NCBI RefSeq assembly: GCF_052324685.1 | Contig: NC_135226.1 | Location: 18,549,973 to 18,613,972 of the forward strand | Source: Brachyhypopomus gauderio | Lineage: Eukaryota > Chordata > Actinopteri > Gymnotiformes > Hypopomidae | Length of the DNA: 64,000 nt | Direction of reading: 5' to 3' | In this document: piece after piece, positions 38,107 through 62,732 of the stretch | Numbering within the stretch: the first letter of the stretch is position 1 | Layout: every line of letters starts with the position of its first letter | Notes under the pieces: generated by a model | Told to the model about the DNA's origin: nothing | Seen by the model: the letters and a program-made list of their open reading frames with translations, nothing else | The model's database searches: none | Translations under genes and position numbers: made by a program

Positions 38107-41100
38107 GTTTGATTATTAAACTTGGCACTAAAGAAACGAGCCGCCCGCCCAAAAAACTAATTCAAGATGTATTCACGCCAAATGTCATCACTACATTTGC
38201 AGAATCGTTTGAAGATCCAGATCTGTGTGTGTACGTGTGCAAATACCATCCAGGATAGTGAACCTTACTGACCCAGTGAAGACTGACCCAATAATGATAC
38301 GATAGCGTTCAGAGCCAAGTTGGGTCTCACGTCACTGTTTACCTTTCTCACCAGGCACGTTTCTCACAGTTTCTCCTGGAGAAATAGATCGAACATGCAT
38401 TCACCTTCATGCCCAAAATAAAAAAAAACCCTAAAATATGTTTATAAGAAAACGATGTTATGTATTCCGATTTTCATAGAAATCAAAATGACCAAACTCA
38501 CATTATGCGCGGACAACGATCTCGTTGCACGATTGAGCGTCTGGTTCGTTTCTCGTGAGAGAGACATTGTGAGACATTGTGTCGCCAAACTTAGACAGTC
38601 CTGTCACCTTCACACAGAAGCTTCTTATTAGTGCTCATGAAACTAACGGTCTAAAATGTTACGGACAGGTGCAGCCCGATCCAGCAAAATGCCTCGTGCA
38701 TGAAACAATCGCAGCAATTGGATCGAAACCAGGAGGACGGGCGGGATATGCACCAAGTGGACTTCAGCGCCCCTTAAGTAGGGAACAGTTCCGATGATAA
38801 ACCCTGCAGCATGACCGCAGACGAGACAAATGTCTTGCAGACCTCAAACTCCGAGCGTGCATGTGCAGGACGAGGCGTCGCTTCAGGTGACACCCCAGTG
38901 CGCGGACACCATTTCCACACGCCCCACACCTACTCCGCGTCGTCCGTACTTGTTTTTCTCTTTGCACGAGTCCTCCTAGCGCTTCCCAGCCCGACGCATC
39001 GGCACCGACTCCGCGAGACGTCTCACCTCCGATTCGTCTCGAGCTCTTTCTGTCTTTGGACGCGTCCTCGCGCACCTGTGTCCTCTCTCGGGCGCGAGCG
39101 TGGACCGGGTCGTGTCCCTCTCCGAGACGACCGCAGGCTCCGTCTGATGAAGCTGGGGCGTGCAGGGAGGGGTTGAACGGCCAGCTACATCTCCGGTTCC
39201 GAGTGGCCCAGCTGGCGAGGTTCGGTCCCAACACAGGCCACTTACCTCAATTAAACGGACGAGGTCCTTCCAATTAGATAATGAAACCAGTCTAACGCAT
39301 GGTCATTGGATGAAAGCAGGCAAATCGTATATATTAAATACCTTTCGTATATAATAGACTTTTAAACGTATATATGAATCAAATGAACACATGAGTGTAA
39401 TTAGAGAGTTGCCGTTTGCAGTAGGCCGGGATGTTCACTGCGGCAGTGAAAGATAACCCGTCTAATGCAGACGAGTCTCATCAACGGACCACCAGTGACT
39501 TTACCCTGCTCGGTGCTGCTGCGTGTTACTCCATACTGACACCTGGTGTACAGAAGACATTAATGAGAGAAATATTACATTTTTTTTACACTTGGAAAAT
39601 TGAAAACCATACTTAATTAGAAATCATAACATTAAATTTAATTTAAAATTTTATTTTCGAATATTTGACTTAGCGATACTACTTTTAACTTCAATGCATT
39701 TACCTTGCAAGTCCATAAAATGTATAATCTTTAGTTTTGAACGAACATATAGAAGCCAGCATATATTAAATTCTACATTTTAATGAGATCAAATTAAATG
39801 CAGTAGTGATAGACAAAACACCTCACAGATCTCACTGTGAGACTGCAGTACTGACAGGACACCTCACAGATCTCAGTGTGACATGCAAACTCACCAACAA
39901 ACCTGAGGAAACACCACTTAGGTTGTGTATAGATTCTACTTTTACTTGATACCAGGATCACTTTTAGTGCAAAGCCTGTACTAATTTCTTTCAAGGTCAT
40001 TTTTAATGCTTGTTTTTCATGTTTAACAGACGATTATTTTACCATTATTAAATTTTAGCCAAGTTAAGGATGTGTGTACTTCCCCCAAACACAAAATATA
40101 AAAGTTAATAAAAATGATTTTAACGAATTAAAATCTGCAACACATAGCTGGGTCTGGAATGTAAGTGTGTGTAGGATTTAAAGTGAAGCAGAAACAGAAC
40201 AGAACACCTACGACGTCTCGTCAGGTAACACCAAGACACAAAGCACCTACTTTACAGTGTGCATTTATTTATGCTTTTCACATATTACTTACATCACATT
40301 GTTAACCATGTCAAAGTACTCAAACCGTCTACAAGATGCTCACATTCTCAAGCCATAAAGGTTGATTCTGGCAAAACACCAACAAGTGTTAACCTTTGCT
40401 AAGCAATCAGAATTACAAGAGGCATCTTGTCTACAATGTTATACCCTTTATAACCCTTTCATCATGAACCCACCCAGAAGACATTTCATTCCTGATCAGT
40501 CTTCCACTCTCCAAATGAATGTAAGCACAAAACCCATTAAACACAACCGAGTACGATTAACCGCTTCAGACTTGACCGTTAGCGTAGCGACGTTTCACAT
40601 ATAAATACCCTTATCCTTCCAGGAGATATGAATCTCAGGGCTTGGGAAACACCCTCTCTCATTCTGTACTCTGAAAATAATTTCACATACAGGAATCCCT
40701 TTAAACCATGAGCTACAGTGGTTTTTGCTCCCTTGCGTGCTGAAAAACACCAGTGAATTTTGCTGTTTTGAGATTACAATATTGCAGTGTGTGTTTGTTT
40801 GATTCCACATTACGGCTCCAGCAGCATTTCCCATTCCTGATGCTGAAGTGCATGTGAACTGCAAACTTTACCATGTACCTTGTTCCCAGCAACCAGATTT
40901 ATCAGCAATGAGTAATTCCTTCAGCACGTGAGTGTGTGTGTGTGTGTGTGTGTGCCTGTTTGAAATGGATGCGTCAGAGCAGGGAACACACTAAAATGTG
41001 CAGTGCACGGGGTATTTTAGGAGCAGGATTGGGAAATGCAGTGCTTAAGCATAGTTGCATAGAGCAGCATAATGAAGCAGGATTTGATAGGCTGCGTGTT

Positions 41101-41110
41101 GTGGGGTGTG
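38107..41110. other. intergenic: lrrc75a promoter side and poldip2 3' side
   Basis: 38780-39260 is GC- and CpG-rich and may be the lrrc75a promoter island or a non-coding first exon. 39270-41110 is AT-rich and includes the probable poldip2 3' UTR, with a - strand AATAAA at about 40269-40264. A (GT)n tract lies at 40931-40953. No coding exon was recognised. Confidence 0.45.
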
Positions 41111-41562
41111 TTATAGTGTATAGCCAGCAGGGGGAGCTTTGTCATCCTTGTTGCTCTCCAGTGAGAAAGGTGGAATGCGTACGTCGAAGTGGGAGCCGTC
41201 CGTCCTCTCAATGCGAAATGTCCCCCTGTACAAAAAGCACATTTGAACACACTGTATGTCACTCATGTAAAATAAGATTAAACAAAAACAAAGAGTATAA
41301 TATCTTAGCTGAATTGTAATTGCTTTTGCCAACACCAACTATCTACAATTAAATTGTAATTGTGATTTTTGTTAATATACTTATTGTACACCAGACTGCT
41401 TTGTTTATTTGCTGTACAAAACAAAGTTGGGGAGACCACTGAACTCACCACATATGGCCACTAGGGGCCTGCAAAGACACATGGCTGCTGTACTGAAACG
41501 CGGGTTGCTCCTTTGACAACACTGGCTCCTGATTGGACAACACAGAATCACGGTTGTTGATG

Positions 41563-41593
<31 letters not shown>

Positions 41594-44177
41594 TACCAAA
41601 TCCTCCTCACTCTCTTCAGGCCCATGTTTGGATCAAATGTCCCAGGTTAACCCTGAACTCTTTCCGAGTTGCGCCTGCTCACCCTGCCAACGACGCCTCT
41701 GCCACGTACTGTCTCCAGAGTGCCCGACAGGCTGAAGATTCTCCAGTGACGTTCTCGGAGCTGAACGACTTCGGCGCCCAGGTTCTCCAAGCGGATAGAG
41801 TATCGCCACTGAGACATAGAAGCACAAGTCCTCGTCCCTGGAGCTGTCCCCATAAAGTGAACGATGCGTCTGAAGTGACTCCTGTTAATCCGGTGACTCT
41901 ACTTACCCAGTACACATATGAATTCTGTGCTTCCTATACGAGACAATAACACAATTAATAAAACAGATACACAGAGACTTCAGTCCAAATGGTCGGGTTC
42001 CCTCTGCGATTGCCTTCACCCACCCTCATGCCCATGTAGAAGGGGATGACGGTGACGCGGATATTCTCTGTGGTCTCCCTGTGTACGTCAGACAGCTCCA
42101 GCCATGGATGGTTCTTCTCCTGCCAGGCCTGAAGTGTGTCTCTCTGGGTAAAAGAGGGCGCTGTGTAGAACAGCACAGACACAGTCCCATCACCGGGGGT
42201 CAGAGACAGGATGAATTTTGAGTGATCGAGTGAGAAACGCATAGTTACTTTTGGCTGGATTAAATATGAGAAAGCGTTCAAACAGCTCATGCTGGATAGG
42301 AACTTGTTCAGTCGAGCTGTACGGCAGGATATCTTCATGGCTCACGTAATCCAGACCTGAAAGACGGAAGTTTAAGGGGACTGCAGCTTGAAATGGAGTC
42401 CAACACGCAGAGACAAAATTAGTGAACTTGGTGCAGACACTGCTTGAAGTCCCAGACCTGGTATGGCGTACAAGGCTCTGCTGTCGTCATGATTGGCCAG
42501 AAACGTAACCGCCTCCGTTTGAGACCTCTGAGACTGAAACAACACACCTGAGATGAATTTATGTGTAAACATGCGCACAATATTACGAACAGAGCAAAGT
42601 GGAGAAAAAATATTGTATATAATCTATAGAAAATGGTTGAACTCACTATATGGGGGCAGTCACGGGTGTCTATGAGGACCTGGTAGTATGTGTGTGTTTT
42701 TCCTTTTACTTCTTTTGACTCGTAGCCTATAGATTCTGGCTTACTGTAATGAAATAAAACAGAGAATGTTAAGCCAAAATGATCAAATGTGTAGTAAAAG
42801 CAGAATCCTGCAGGGCATGTTGGCGTCCATACGCCAGCAAGTGCTTATTTACTGCTCCTCACTGCTGTGTTTTTAGCTGACCCGTCCCTATAACCACTGA
42901 AAAGTCAGAACGTGGCACCTTTTTAAAAGGTCCATGAATTAATGGGCTACCTGTCTGACGGGGTGGGACTGACATCTCGATCGTAGAGCCGAGCTTGCCA
43001 GGGGAAGAGCACTATCCCTCTGTAGCCGAACACACTGTGGAGGAAAAGCTGAAAAGACACCATCAAAACCACTTCCGTCGCTCAGTGGAGCGGGTGGGTG
43101 ACACGATCGATACGTCTGGCAGATATTGACTGAAATCCAGGTAAGACGCACCTGGCCCGTCTCGTACTTTCCGTGCTGCTTTGGTGCCTCAAACACCCCA
43201 ACGGTCTCCAGCACTTTGTCATCAGGCCTGTTTCTGCAAAAACGGGCCAGAAATGACCAAAAAGGCGATGACCTAGCAGTCCTGGCAGCAGACACACATG
43301 CTCAGCACTCGGAAAAATCGCTGCATAATTCCCAGTGCATTTAATAAAGTGCTTTCGTGTCATGCACAGCAACAGGAAATGTAAGCCTGAATGTTACACA
43401 AGCGATGTGGATTCCTGGACACGGGCCAGTATGCTCTGAATCTGCGTGCCCTAGATAGCTCCTCTCTCAGATGAAAGGACTACCAGAAAGGTCTGTCTGG
43501 TGGTCTCCATTCCCTGATATCCAGTCTGGGTCAATCCATTGGCCCTGGGTTAGCCATTACCACAGGTACTCTGATTTGGCAAAATCATAATGATATCCAT
43601 TTCAAGTTTGAATTGCTCACATACACTATGTCCATTAAAGTTATAATTTCAGGTTCTGCTGGAAGCATTTGCAAAATACATCCATAGAATTCTTTAGGGT
43701 GGGCATTTGGGCCCTGTGACCAAGCTTAACCTATCATATTATATGCCACCAAGCTAAAAATACCTGGGCTATAATTTGCACCTTAGAGCATATTTTTAAA
43801 TCCTTTCTGTGACGTTCACTACGTGATAACAGGTTATAAAAGGAAACAGTAATACCTATATATATATAAGCCATCGACTTGGCTTCATTTCATGATGCAA
43901 AAGGGAAGTGAAGATTATTAGACTCTATTATACAATTAATTACAGACACAAGTCAAAGGAAGGCGCGCGAGCACGGGCGCGCGCAGACGTCTTACCGCGA
44001 CGACATGAATCTGGTTTGCCGAAAACTGGACAGGACGCACACTAAACACGACGGCCGAGCTCTGGTCCAGTCCGGTCCACACTTATAGTCCGGACCTCTC
44101 AGTACTCTGTGGGGACATTTCTTGTTGCATTTACTGACTGTCAACAACAAACCCCGACGTATTGCGCGCGCAGCCAT
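41111..44177 (-). CDS. poldip2: polymerase delta-interacting protein 2
   Basis: Protein known to bind the p50 subunit of DNA polymerase delta and PCNA and to act in mitochondria and redox signalling. Eleven exons join in frame: 44177-43996, 43233-43152, 43048-42951, 42743-42647, 42533-42458, 42356-42249, 42160-42024, 41933-41907, 41808-41683, 41528-41449 and 41225-41111. The product is 375 aa (human 368). An Arg-rich, acid-free N-terminus (MAARAIRRGLLL) fits a mitochondrial presequence. The YccV-like domain has KVLETVGVFEAPKQHGKYET and FGYRGIVLFPWQARLYDRD. The ApaG-like domain has NIRVTVIPFYMGMR, RLENLGAEVVQLRERHWRIF and TLETVRGRGVVGR. The C-terminus is DGSHFDVRIPPFSLESNKDD. Exon 8 is a 27-nt microexon (EAQNSYVYW) that restores the block expected from the family. 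An upstream in-frame Met (44204) is possible, but the chosen Met matches relatives. It is head-to-head with tmem199, as in human. Confidence 0.97.
41563..41589. repeat. poly-T tract in poldip2 intron 9
   Basis: 27 T on the + strand (poly-A on the transcript strand), 35 bases upstream of the exon 10 acceptor. It may be the tail of a processed insertion, but no attached element is seen. Confidence 0.85.
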
Positions 44178-44404
44178 CTTTAACACGCACGCTGGAGTGT
44201 ACAAAACGCGTTAGAAAATGAACAGAAAGCGCCCGTAAACCTACTCCCTGTTACTCTGGAGGGGTATTTACTAACTACACACATGCATCAACTTCTAAAG
44301 CACCTGAACTGCGGACATTTGCACACTTTAGGACTACTTTGGCAGCTCCATATATTCCCATAATGCACCGCGCCCCTACACACTAGCCTATTTTAAAAGT
44401 ACAG

Positions 44405-44640
44405 CACACATATTATAACTACACAAATAAAACCATAATCCACACATATTATAACTACACAAATAAAACCATAATCCACACATATTATAACTACACAAAT
44501 AAAAACATAATCCACACATATTATAACTACACAAATAAAAACATAATCCACACATACTATAACTACACAAATAAAACCATAATATACACATATTTTAACT
44601 ACACAAACATAAAACATAACATACACACATTTTATCAGTG
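44405..44640. repeat. 36-bp tandem array, about six copies
   Basis: The unit is CACATATTATAACTACACAA then ATAAAACCATAATCCA. Copies differ by AAACC/AAAAC and ATATT/ATACT changes. It lies about 230 bases upstream of poldip2. Confidence 0.92.
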
Positions 44641-45281
44641 TTTTGTGTCAAAAGATAGCTGAGAAATGGAAAGCGTTGTGTCGAACGTGTTAAGTTCACG
44701 TTAACTCGTGATTAGTCTGTTCTGGCTGTTCACGAATATTGACTGATCGGTCCAATTATGTAAAACATTTTGAAATGTACACATAATGTACTAATAGTTG
44801 ACAGTATTAGGAATTAACACGGGCCCCTATAGCCAATCGTAAGGTCTCTCTGCATCATAACAGAATGGGCACGTTATGTAGCGTAAGTAGGGGACATAAA
44901 CTGTACTAAAGCAGTATTATCGGAACCAGGTGAAACGTTTTATCAGAACTTTAGACAACAGGGAAATCACAGCGTCCAACGCGGCGTGGGCCTACGTCAT
45001 CTTTATGCGCCGAGTTCCACGCCATCATGTCGCGCCGAGTCAGCTGATGGGGTCGCTGGTAACAGTAACAACTGACTTGTTTCAGGTTTGACATGTAGAG
45101 TTTTTGAAACGTGATGTAGCCAAATTATTTAACATCCCGGCATATGTTTCCATCGACAGTCTCCAAGGTGAGGTTTAACTAGTGTTTGGCGGAAATAACT
45201 TCATTTCCTACCATTGTCTTAGGTAGTTAGCATGTGGCTAGCATTTGTTAACAGTGTGTTGGTGGGATTAGTGGGCAGCAG

Positions 45282-45757
45282 GATGATCGATGATATGATG
45301 GTTATATATTCACTGATGTATTAGTTATTATTAGGATAACCACTCTGATCAATACACAGGTGTACACAGACCTCTATAGATCGGTAATATGATGGTTATA
45401 TATTCACTGATGTATTAGTTATTATTAGGATATCCACTCTGATCAATACACAGGTGTCCACAGACCTCTATCGGTCGGTGATATGATGGTTATATATTCA
45501 CTAATGTATTAGTTATTATTAGGAATACCACTCTGATCAATACACAGGTGATCAATATACAGGTGTCCACAGACCTCTATCGGTCGATGATAATGGTTAT
45601 ATATTCACTGATGTATTAGTTATTATTAGTATAACCAATCTGATCAATACACAGGTGTACACAGACCTCTATTGATGGGTGATATGGTGGTTATATATTC
45701 ACTGATGTATTAGGATAACCACTCTGATCAATACACAGGTGTCCACAGACCTCTATC
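45282..45757. repeat. 94-bp tandem array, five copies, ending at the tmem199 start codon
   Basis: The anchor GGTTATATATTCACTRATGT recurs at about 45300, 45394, 45488, 45595 and 45689 (period 94; one unit is 107 because of a local duplication of the GATCAATACACAGGTG part; the last is shortened). Each unit contains CAGGTGTMCACAGACCTCTA, which resembles a splice acceptor. The last copy ends 10-12 bases before the ATG. Confidence 0.93.
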
Positions 45758-45767
45758 GGATTGTGCC

Positions 45768-48373
45768 ATGGCGTCTTCATTCACACTCGGCAAGAAGTTT
45801 CGTGAAAAAGTCAACGAGTTATTGGAGAACGAGTCCTGCATCACACAGAGTCTAATCGAGCAATTGCGAGCTCTCAAAGAACAACCACATATTTCATTTA
45901 AAACGGCCAGAAAACTGCAGAACTCTCTAAAGGAAAATGGTAAGAATTACAGTTGGAACTTGTTCTCCTAAATATAGGAGTTAGTTTGTATTTAGTGAAG
46001 TATTTGGCAAAGGGTACAATGCCCTGATAAACATTTTGGTCAGGAACATCTAATATAAAGTAGGATCATTTGGATAGTTTTAAGTATTTCTCCTTGTGAT
46101 GGGGTTGATGATGCAGTTCTTCTGTGTGTAAAGGATATCCAGTCTTTCTTCATGAGCTGCTGGAAGACAGCTCACTTAATCTGCCCAGGGTCGAACTGCC
46201 TCCAAGAGTAAGTGAAGTTATACTCCTCAATCTGTACACCTTTTATAGCGTTTAAATGTAATCCAGTGTCTTAATGTATTTCCACTGTTAATCTGTACAC
46301 CTTTTATAGTGTTTAAATGTAATCCAGTGTCTTAATGTATTTCCACTGTTAATCTGTACACCTTTTATAGTGTTTAAATGTAATCCAGTGTCTTAATGTA
46401 TTTCCACTGTTAATCTGTACACCTTTTATAGTGTTTAAATGTAATCCAGTGTCTTAATGTATTTCCACTGTTAATCTGTACACTATGAACAGAACCCTCA
46501 GCTGGTAGCTCGCCTAGAAAAGATTAAGGCAAAACTAGCCAACGAAGAATATAAGAGAATCACACGGAACGTAAACCCACAGGTTGGTGCTTGTCCTGCG
46601 TTCACATCTCAGGGACAGTGTTACCATTAGCATGCTGTGTTATTCATCGTCATTCTACACTGAGAGGATCTTCTACATATGACAAACATCTGCATGATGG
46701 TTTTTGCATGTTTTTCTACCGACAGGAAGTAAATCATGGAAGCTTAGCAGACTTGGGAAGTCAAGGTCATTGTTATTTTTTAAAATTTATTTTCTCTCTT
46801 CTGTTGCCATAAACATTATTGCAGAATTCTCATGATCACGCTCATATTTTTGTCCTGCAGTGCGCTCCGTCAAAGCTGTTGTTGTTACCGTATTCAACTT
46901 CCTGGTAACAGTGATTGCAGCCTTTGCTTGCGCCTACATTGGCAGTCAGTACATCTTCACGGAGACGGCAGCGGTAAGAGCAGCTTCTGTGTGTGCGTGT
47001 GTGTTCAGCAAGTCCCGTGTGTGCGTGTGTGTTCAGCAGCTCCCGTGTGTGCGTGTGTGTTCAGCAGGTCCCGTGTGTGCGTGTGTGTTCAGCAGCTCCA
47101 GTGTGTGCGTGTGTGTTCAGCAGCTCCAGTGTGTGCGTGTGTGTTCAGCAGCTCCAGTGTGTGCGTGTGTGTTCAGCGGGTCCCGTGTGTGCGTGTGTGT
47201 TCAGCGGGTACCGTGTGTGCGTGTGTGTTCAGCAGGTCCCGTGTGTGCGTGTGTGTTCAGCAGCTCCAGTGTGTGCGTGTGTGTTCAGCGGGTCCCGTGT
47301 GTGCGTGTGTGTTCAGCGGGTCCCGTGTGTGCGTGTGTGTTCAGCGGGTCCCGTGTGTGCGTGTGTGTTCAGCGGGTCCCGTGTGTGCGTGTGTGTTCAG
47401 CGGGTCCCGTGTGTGCGTGTGTGTTCAGCAGGTCCCGTGTGTGCGTGTGTGTTCAGCAGGTCCCGTGTGTGCGTGTGTGTTCAGCAGGTCCCGTGTGTGC
47501 GTGTGTGTTCAGCAGGTCCCGTGTGTGCGTGTGTGTTCAGCAGGTCCCGTGTGTGCGTGTGTGTTCAGCAGGTCCCGTGTGTGCGTGTGTGTTCAGCAGG
47601 TCCCGTGTGTGCGTGTGTGTTCAGCAAGTCCCGTGTGTGTTCAGCAGGTCCCGTGTGTGCGTGTGTGTTCAGCAGGTCCCGTGTGTGCGTGTGTGTTCAG
47701 CAGGTCCCGTGTGTGCGTGTGTGTTCAGCAGCTCCAGTGTGTGCGTGTGTGTTCAGCAGGTCCCGTGTGTGCGTGTGTTCAGCAGGTCCCGTGTGTGCGT
47801 GTGTTCAGCAGGTCCCGTGTGTGCGTGTGTTCAGCAGGTCCCGTGTGTGCGTGTGTGTTCAGCAGCTCCAGTGTGTGCGTGTGTGTTCAGCGGGTCCCGT
47901 GTGTGCGTGTGTGTTCAGCGGGTCCCGTGTGTGCGTGTGTGTTCAGCGGGTCCCGTGTGTGCGTGTGTGTTCAGCGGGTCCCGTGTGTGCGTGTGTGTTC
48001 AGCAGCTCCAGTGTCTGTGTTCGGCAGGAATATTCAAACTGCAAAATGGATGTTGAAAAAACTCTAGATGATAACATGCATAATTAATCCCCCCATGTTT
48101 CTTTTTCAAACATAATAGTTTCCTACTTTTTAAGTGCTGGAATTTTCTGGGCACTTTATGAAACAGAAAAATATTCTGTGTGAAATCAACCCTGTAATCA
48201 TGCACTATGGGTTTGTTAACTTTGTTTATTCATGACATGTAATGCTGTAGTAATTATGAGGTTCTCCTTGTTTGCAGAGAGTCATTACCGCAGTGATCGC
48301 TGCATCTGTAGTTGGTCTAGCAGAGCTTTACGTTCTGGTCCGAACTGTGGAGGGAGACTTGGGAGAGCCATGA
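45768..48373 (+). CDS. tmem199: transmembrane protein 199 (Vma12-like V-ATPase assembly factor)
   Basis: ER/ER-Golgi membrane protein homologous to yeast Vma12, needed for assembly of the V-ATPase V0 sector and Golgi homeostasis. Six exons join in frame: 45768-45939, 46134-46207, 46493-46582, 46726-46765, 46861-46973 and 48278-48373, 194 aa (human 208). The cytosolic N-terminal part has [20 protein letters not shown] and the signature [26 protein letters not shown]. Two membrane helices follow: [20 protein letters not shown] (about 134-153) and [19 protein letters not shown] (about 166-184). The end is EGDLGEP, close to human GELGEL. The start is the Met matching human MASSL. Introns 2 and 5 and the stretch before the ATG hold tandem arrays; exon 6 is separated from exon 5 by a 1-kb minisatellite. 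It converges on smtnl2. Confidence 0.94.
46229..46487. repeat. 61-bp tandem array, four copies plus a partial, in tmem199 intron 2
   Basis: The unit starts AATCTGTACACCTTTTATAG and ends ATTTCCACTGTT, with copies at 46229, 46290, 46351 and 46412 that are nearly identical. The partial fifth copy at 46473 (AATCTGTACAC) runs straight into the real exon 3 acceptor at 46492. Each unit thus carries a pyrimidine tract plus AG that resembles the real acceptor region. Confidence 0.95.
46989..48028. repeat. 28-bp minisatellite, about 37 copies, in tmem199 intron 5
   Basis: The unit is GTGTGTGCGTGTGTGTTCAG followed by CAGGTCCC; variants end CAGCTCCA, CGGGTCCC or CAAGTCCC. A few units are shortened by two to ten bases. 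Because the period is 28, all three + frames translate to the same 28-residue cycle and stay open for about 400 codons; this is not a protein gene. The array begins 15 bases after the exon 5 donor. Confidence 0.97.
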
Positions 48374-49693
48374 CCCCCGGCAACACCTAAATGACTCGTG
48401 CACTGATCAGATGTTCCTGTTCCATGGATGTTATCAGGGACCATTCCTTTAGTAATCCAGTAAGATCCAGATGGAGTTCATTATTGGGCTGAATTAAATC
48501 ATAAAAAGTAGTTATTGGCATAAATGTAATCTTCAAAATTAAGGACACCGCGACCCCTCAAGGATTGTCTGGGATTCTAAACACAAATCCAGTTAGCAGC
48601 GATATGTAAATGAAACGAGTTCTAGAATAATCGTTAATTCATTATGAATGTGATTGGGTAGATCAGATTGTACTGATGTGACTGTGAAATGTGCAGTTCG
48701 GTTCATATTTAGTTGATGTAAAGCTGGATGGAGTGAATTAGGAAGTACTCACACTATCTTGTTTTTTAAACAGGCATGCAATCTGGCATAGTAATCATTT
48801 TGTTCTGGTTACCCACACAAGATCACCCTTCTGCAGCTGGAAGGTTTTTGAAAACCACTTCTATAAATAGTTTTAGGCTAAAACTGTGGACTGGACTGGA
48901 ACTGGTTATTTCATTGGTTGCATTAGCGAGAGAACCCATGCTGGAAGTCACCAGCTCATCTGTTTGTCTCCTTTATTAAAGTGTTTTAATTGTGTTTGTG
49001 TTATTCATAAAATGTATTAGAACAAAGTCAGAGTGGGTTATGACATTGACATATGCAGAGAGAAAAAATGTTCCACTTCTCACCTACCATGCAGTATTAA
49101 CTGCAATTAAGCCTGTTTATTCACACCAGATTTACAGCTTAACCACACTGTCGGCCGTGTGGTATTTACAGTTAGATGCCAAACAAACTTGGCTGTGTGT
49201 AGAGGTGTAAGAGGTGAGCTTTAGCAAGGCTGTGGTGTTGCAGAAATGCAATAGGACAAACCTGTACTTGAAACTGAAAAACAAATGGAAAAAAAAGAAT
49301 TTAAAAAAAGTAATCAAGTCTAATAATATACGGTACCTTTTCTGTACATGTCTTAAGCAATTTAGGATTTTCATGATCGGAAGGTTTTTTGCACTCTACA
49401 TATTGGCATTTCACTTTAGATAAAATCCTTTTCCTTCCTTTTTTACACTATAAAAAACATCAGCTTACTGTAATCAAATAGCACAGTTATGCAAAAGGGA
49501 AATAAATAGATGCCTTTTTTTGATAAAAGTACAGTCCTAAAAGCTCAGGCTTTCTAACGAGAGCAAATCAGACCTGCGTGTCTCCTCATTTTTTTCTGTG
49601 ATCATATTCTGAACAGAACTCCTGTTTATTCCAGCAGAGGGCAGTGTTGCACCGTCAGCAGCAGTTGCTGGACCGGTACCGCGGGGAGACAGT
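48374..49693. other. convergent intergenic region: tmem199 and smtnl2 3' ends
   Basis: No coding exon. On the + strand an ATTAAA at about 48975 could end tmem199. On the - strand AATAAA at 49630-49625, 64 bases after the smtnl2 stop, is a good polyadenylation signal for smtnl2. Confidence 0.5.

Positions 49694-62732
<13,039 letters not shown>

Larger units (their letters stand above)
44178..45767. promoter_or_regulatory. shared poldip2/tmem199 head-to-head promoter region
   Basis: The two start codons are 1.6 kb apart on opposite strands. On the poldip2 side, AAGATGGCTGC (YY1-like) at 44180-44170 overlaps the start codon. On the tmem199 side, 44975-45060 is GC-rich with CCTACGTCATC (CRE-like) and GCGCCGAG motifs. 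A candidate non-coding tmem199 first exon ends CTCCAAG at 45167 before GTGAGG. A 36-bp array and a 94-bp array fill the rest. Confidence 0.5.

Noticed and set aside
38764-39234. 156-codon - strand frame and overlapping + frames upstream of lrrc75a
   Set aside because: GC-rich, Arg-rich composition with no motif; more likely CpG-island sequence at a promoter.
46832-48087. Three overlapping + frames of about 400 codons, Cys/Val-rich
   Set aside because: By-product of the 28-bp array in tmem199 intron 5; only the tmem199 exon 5 part is real coding sequence.
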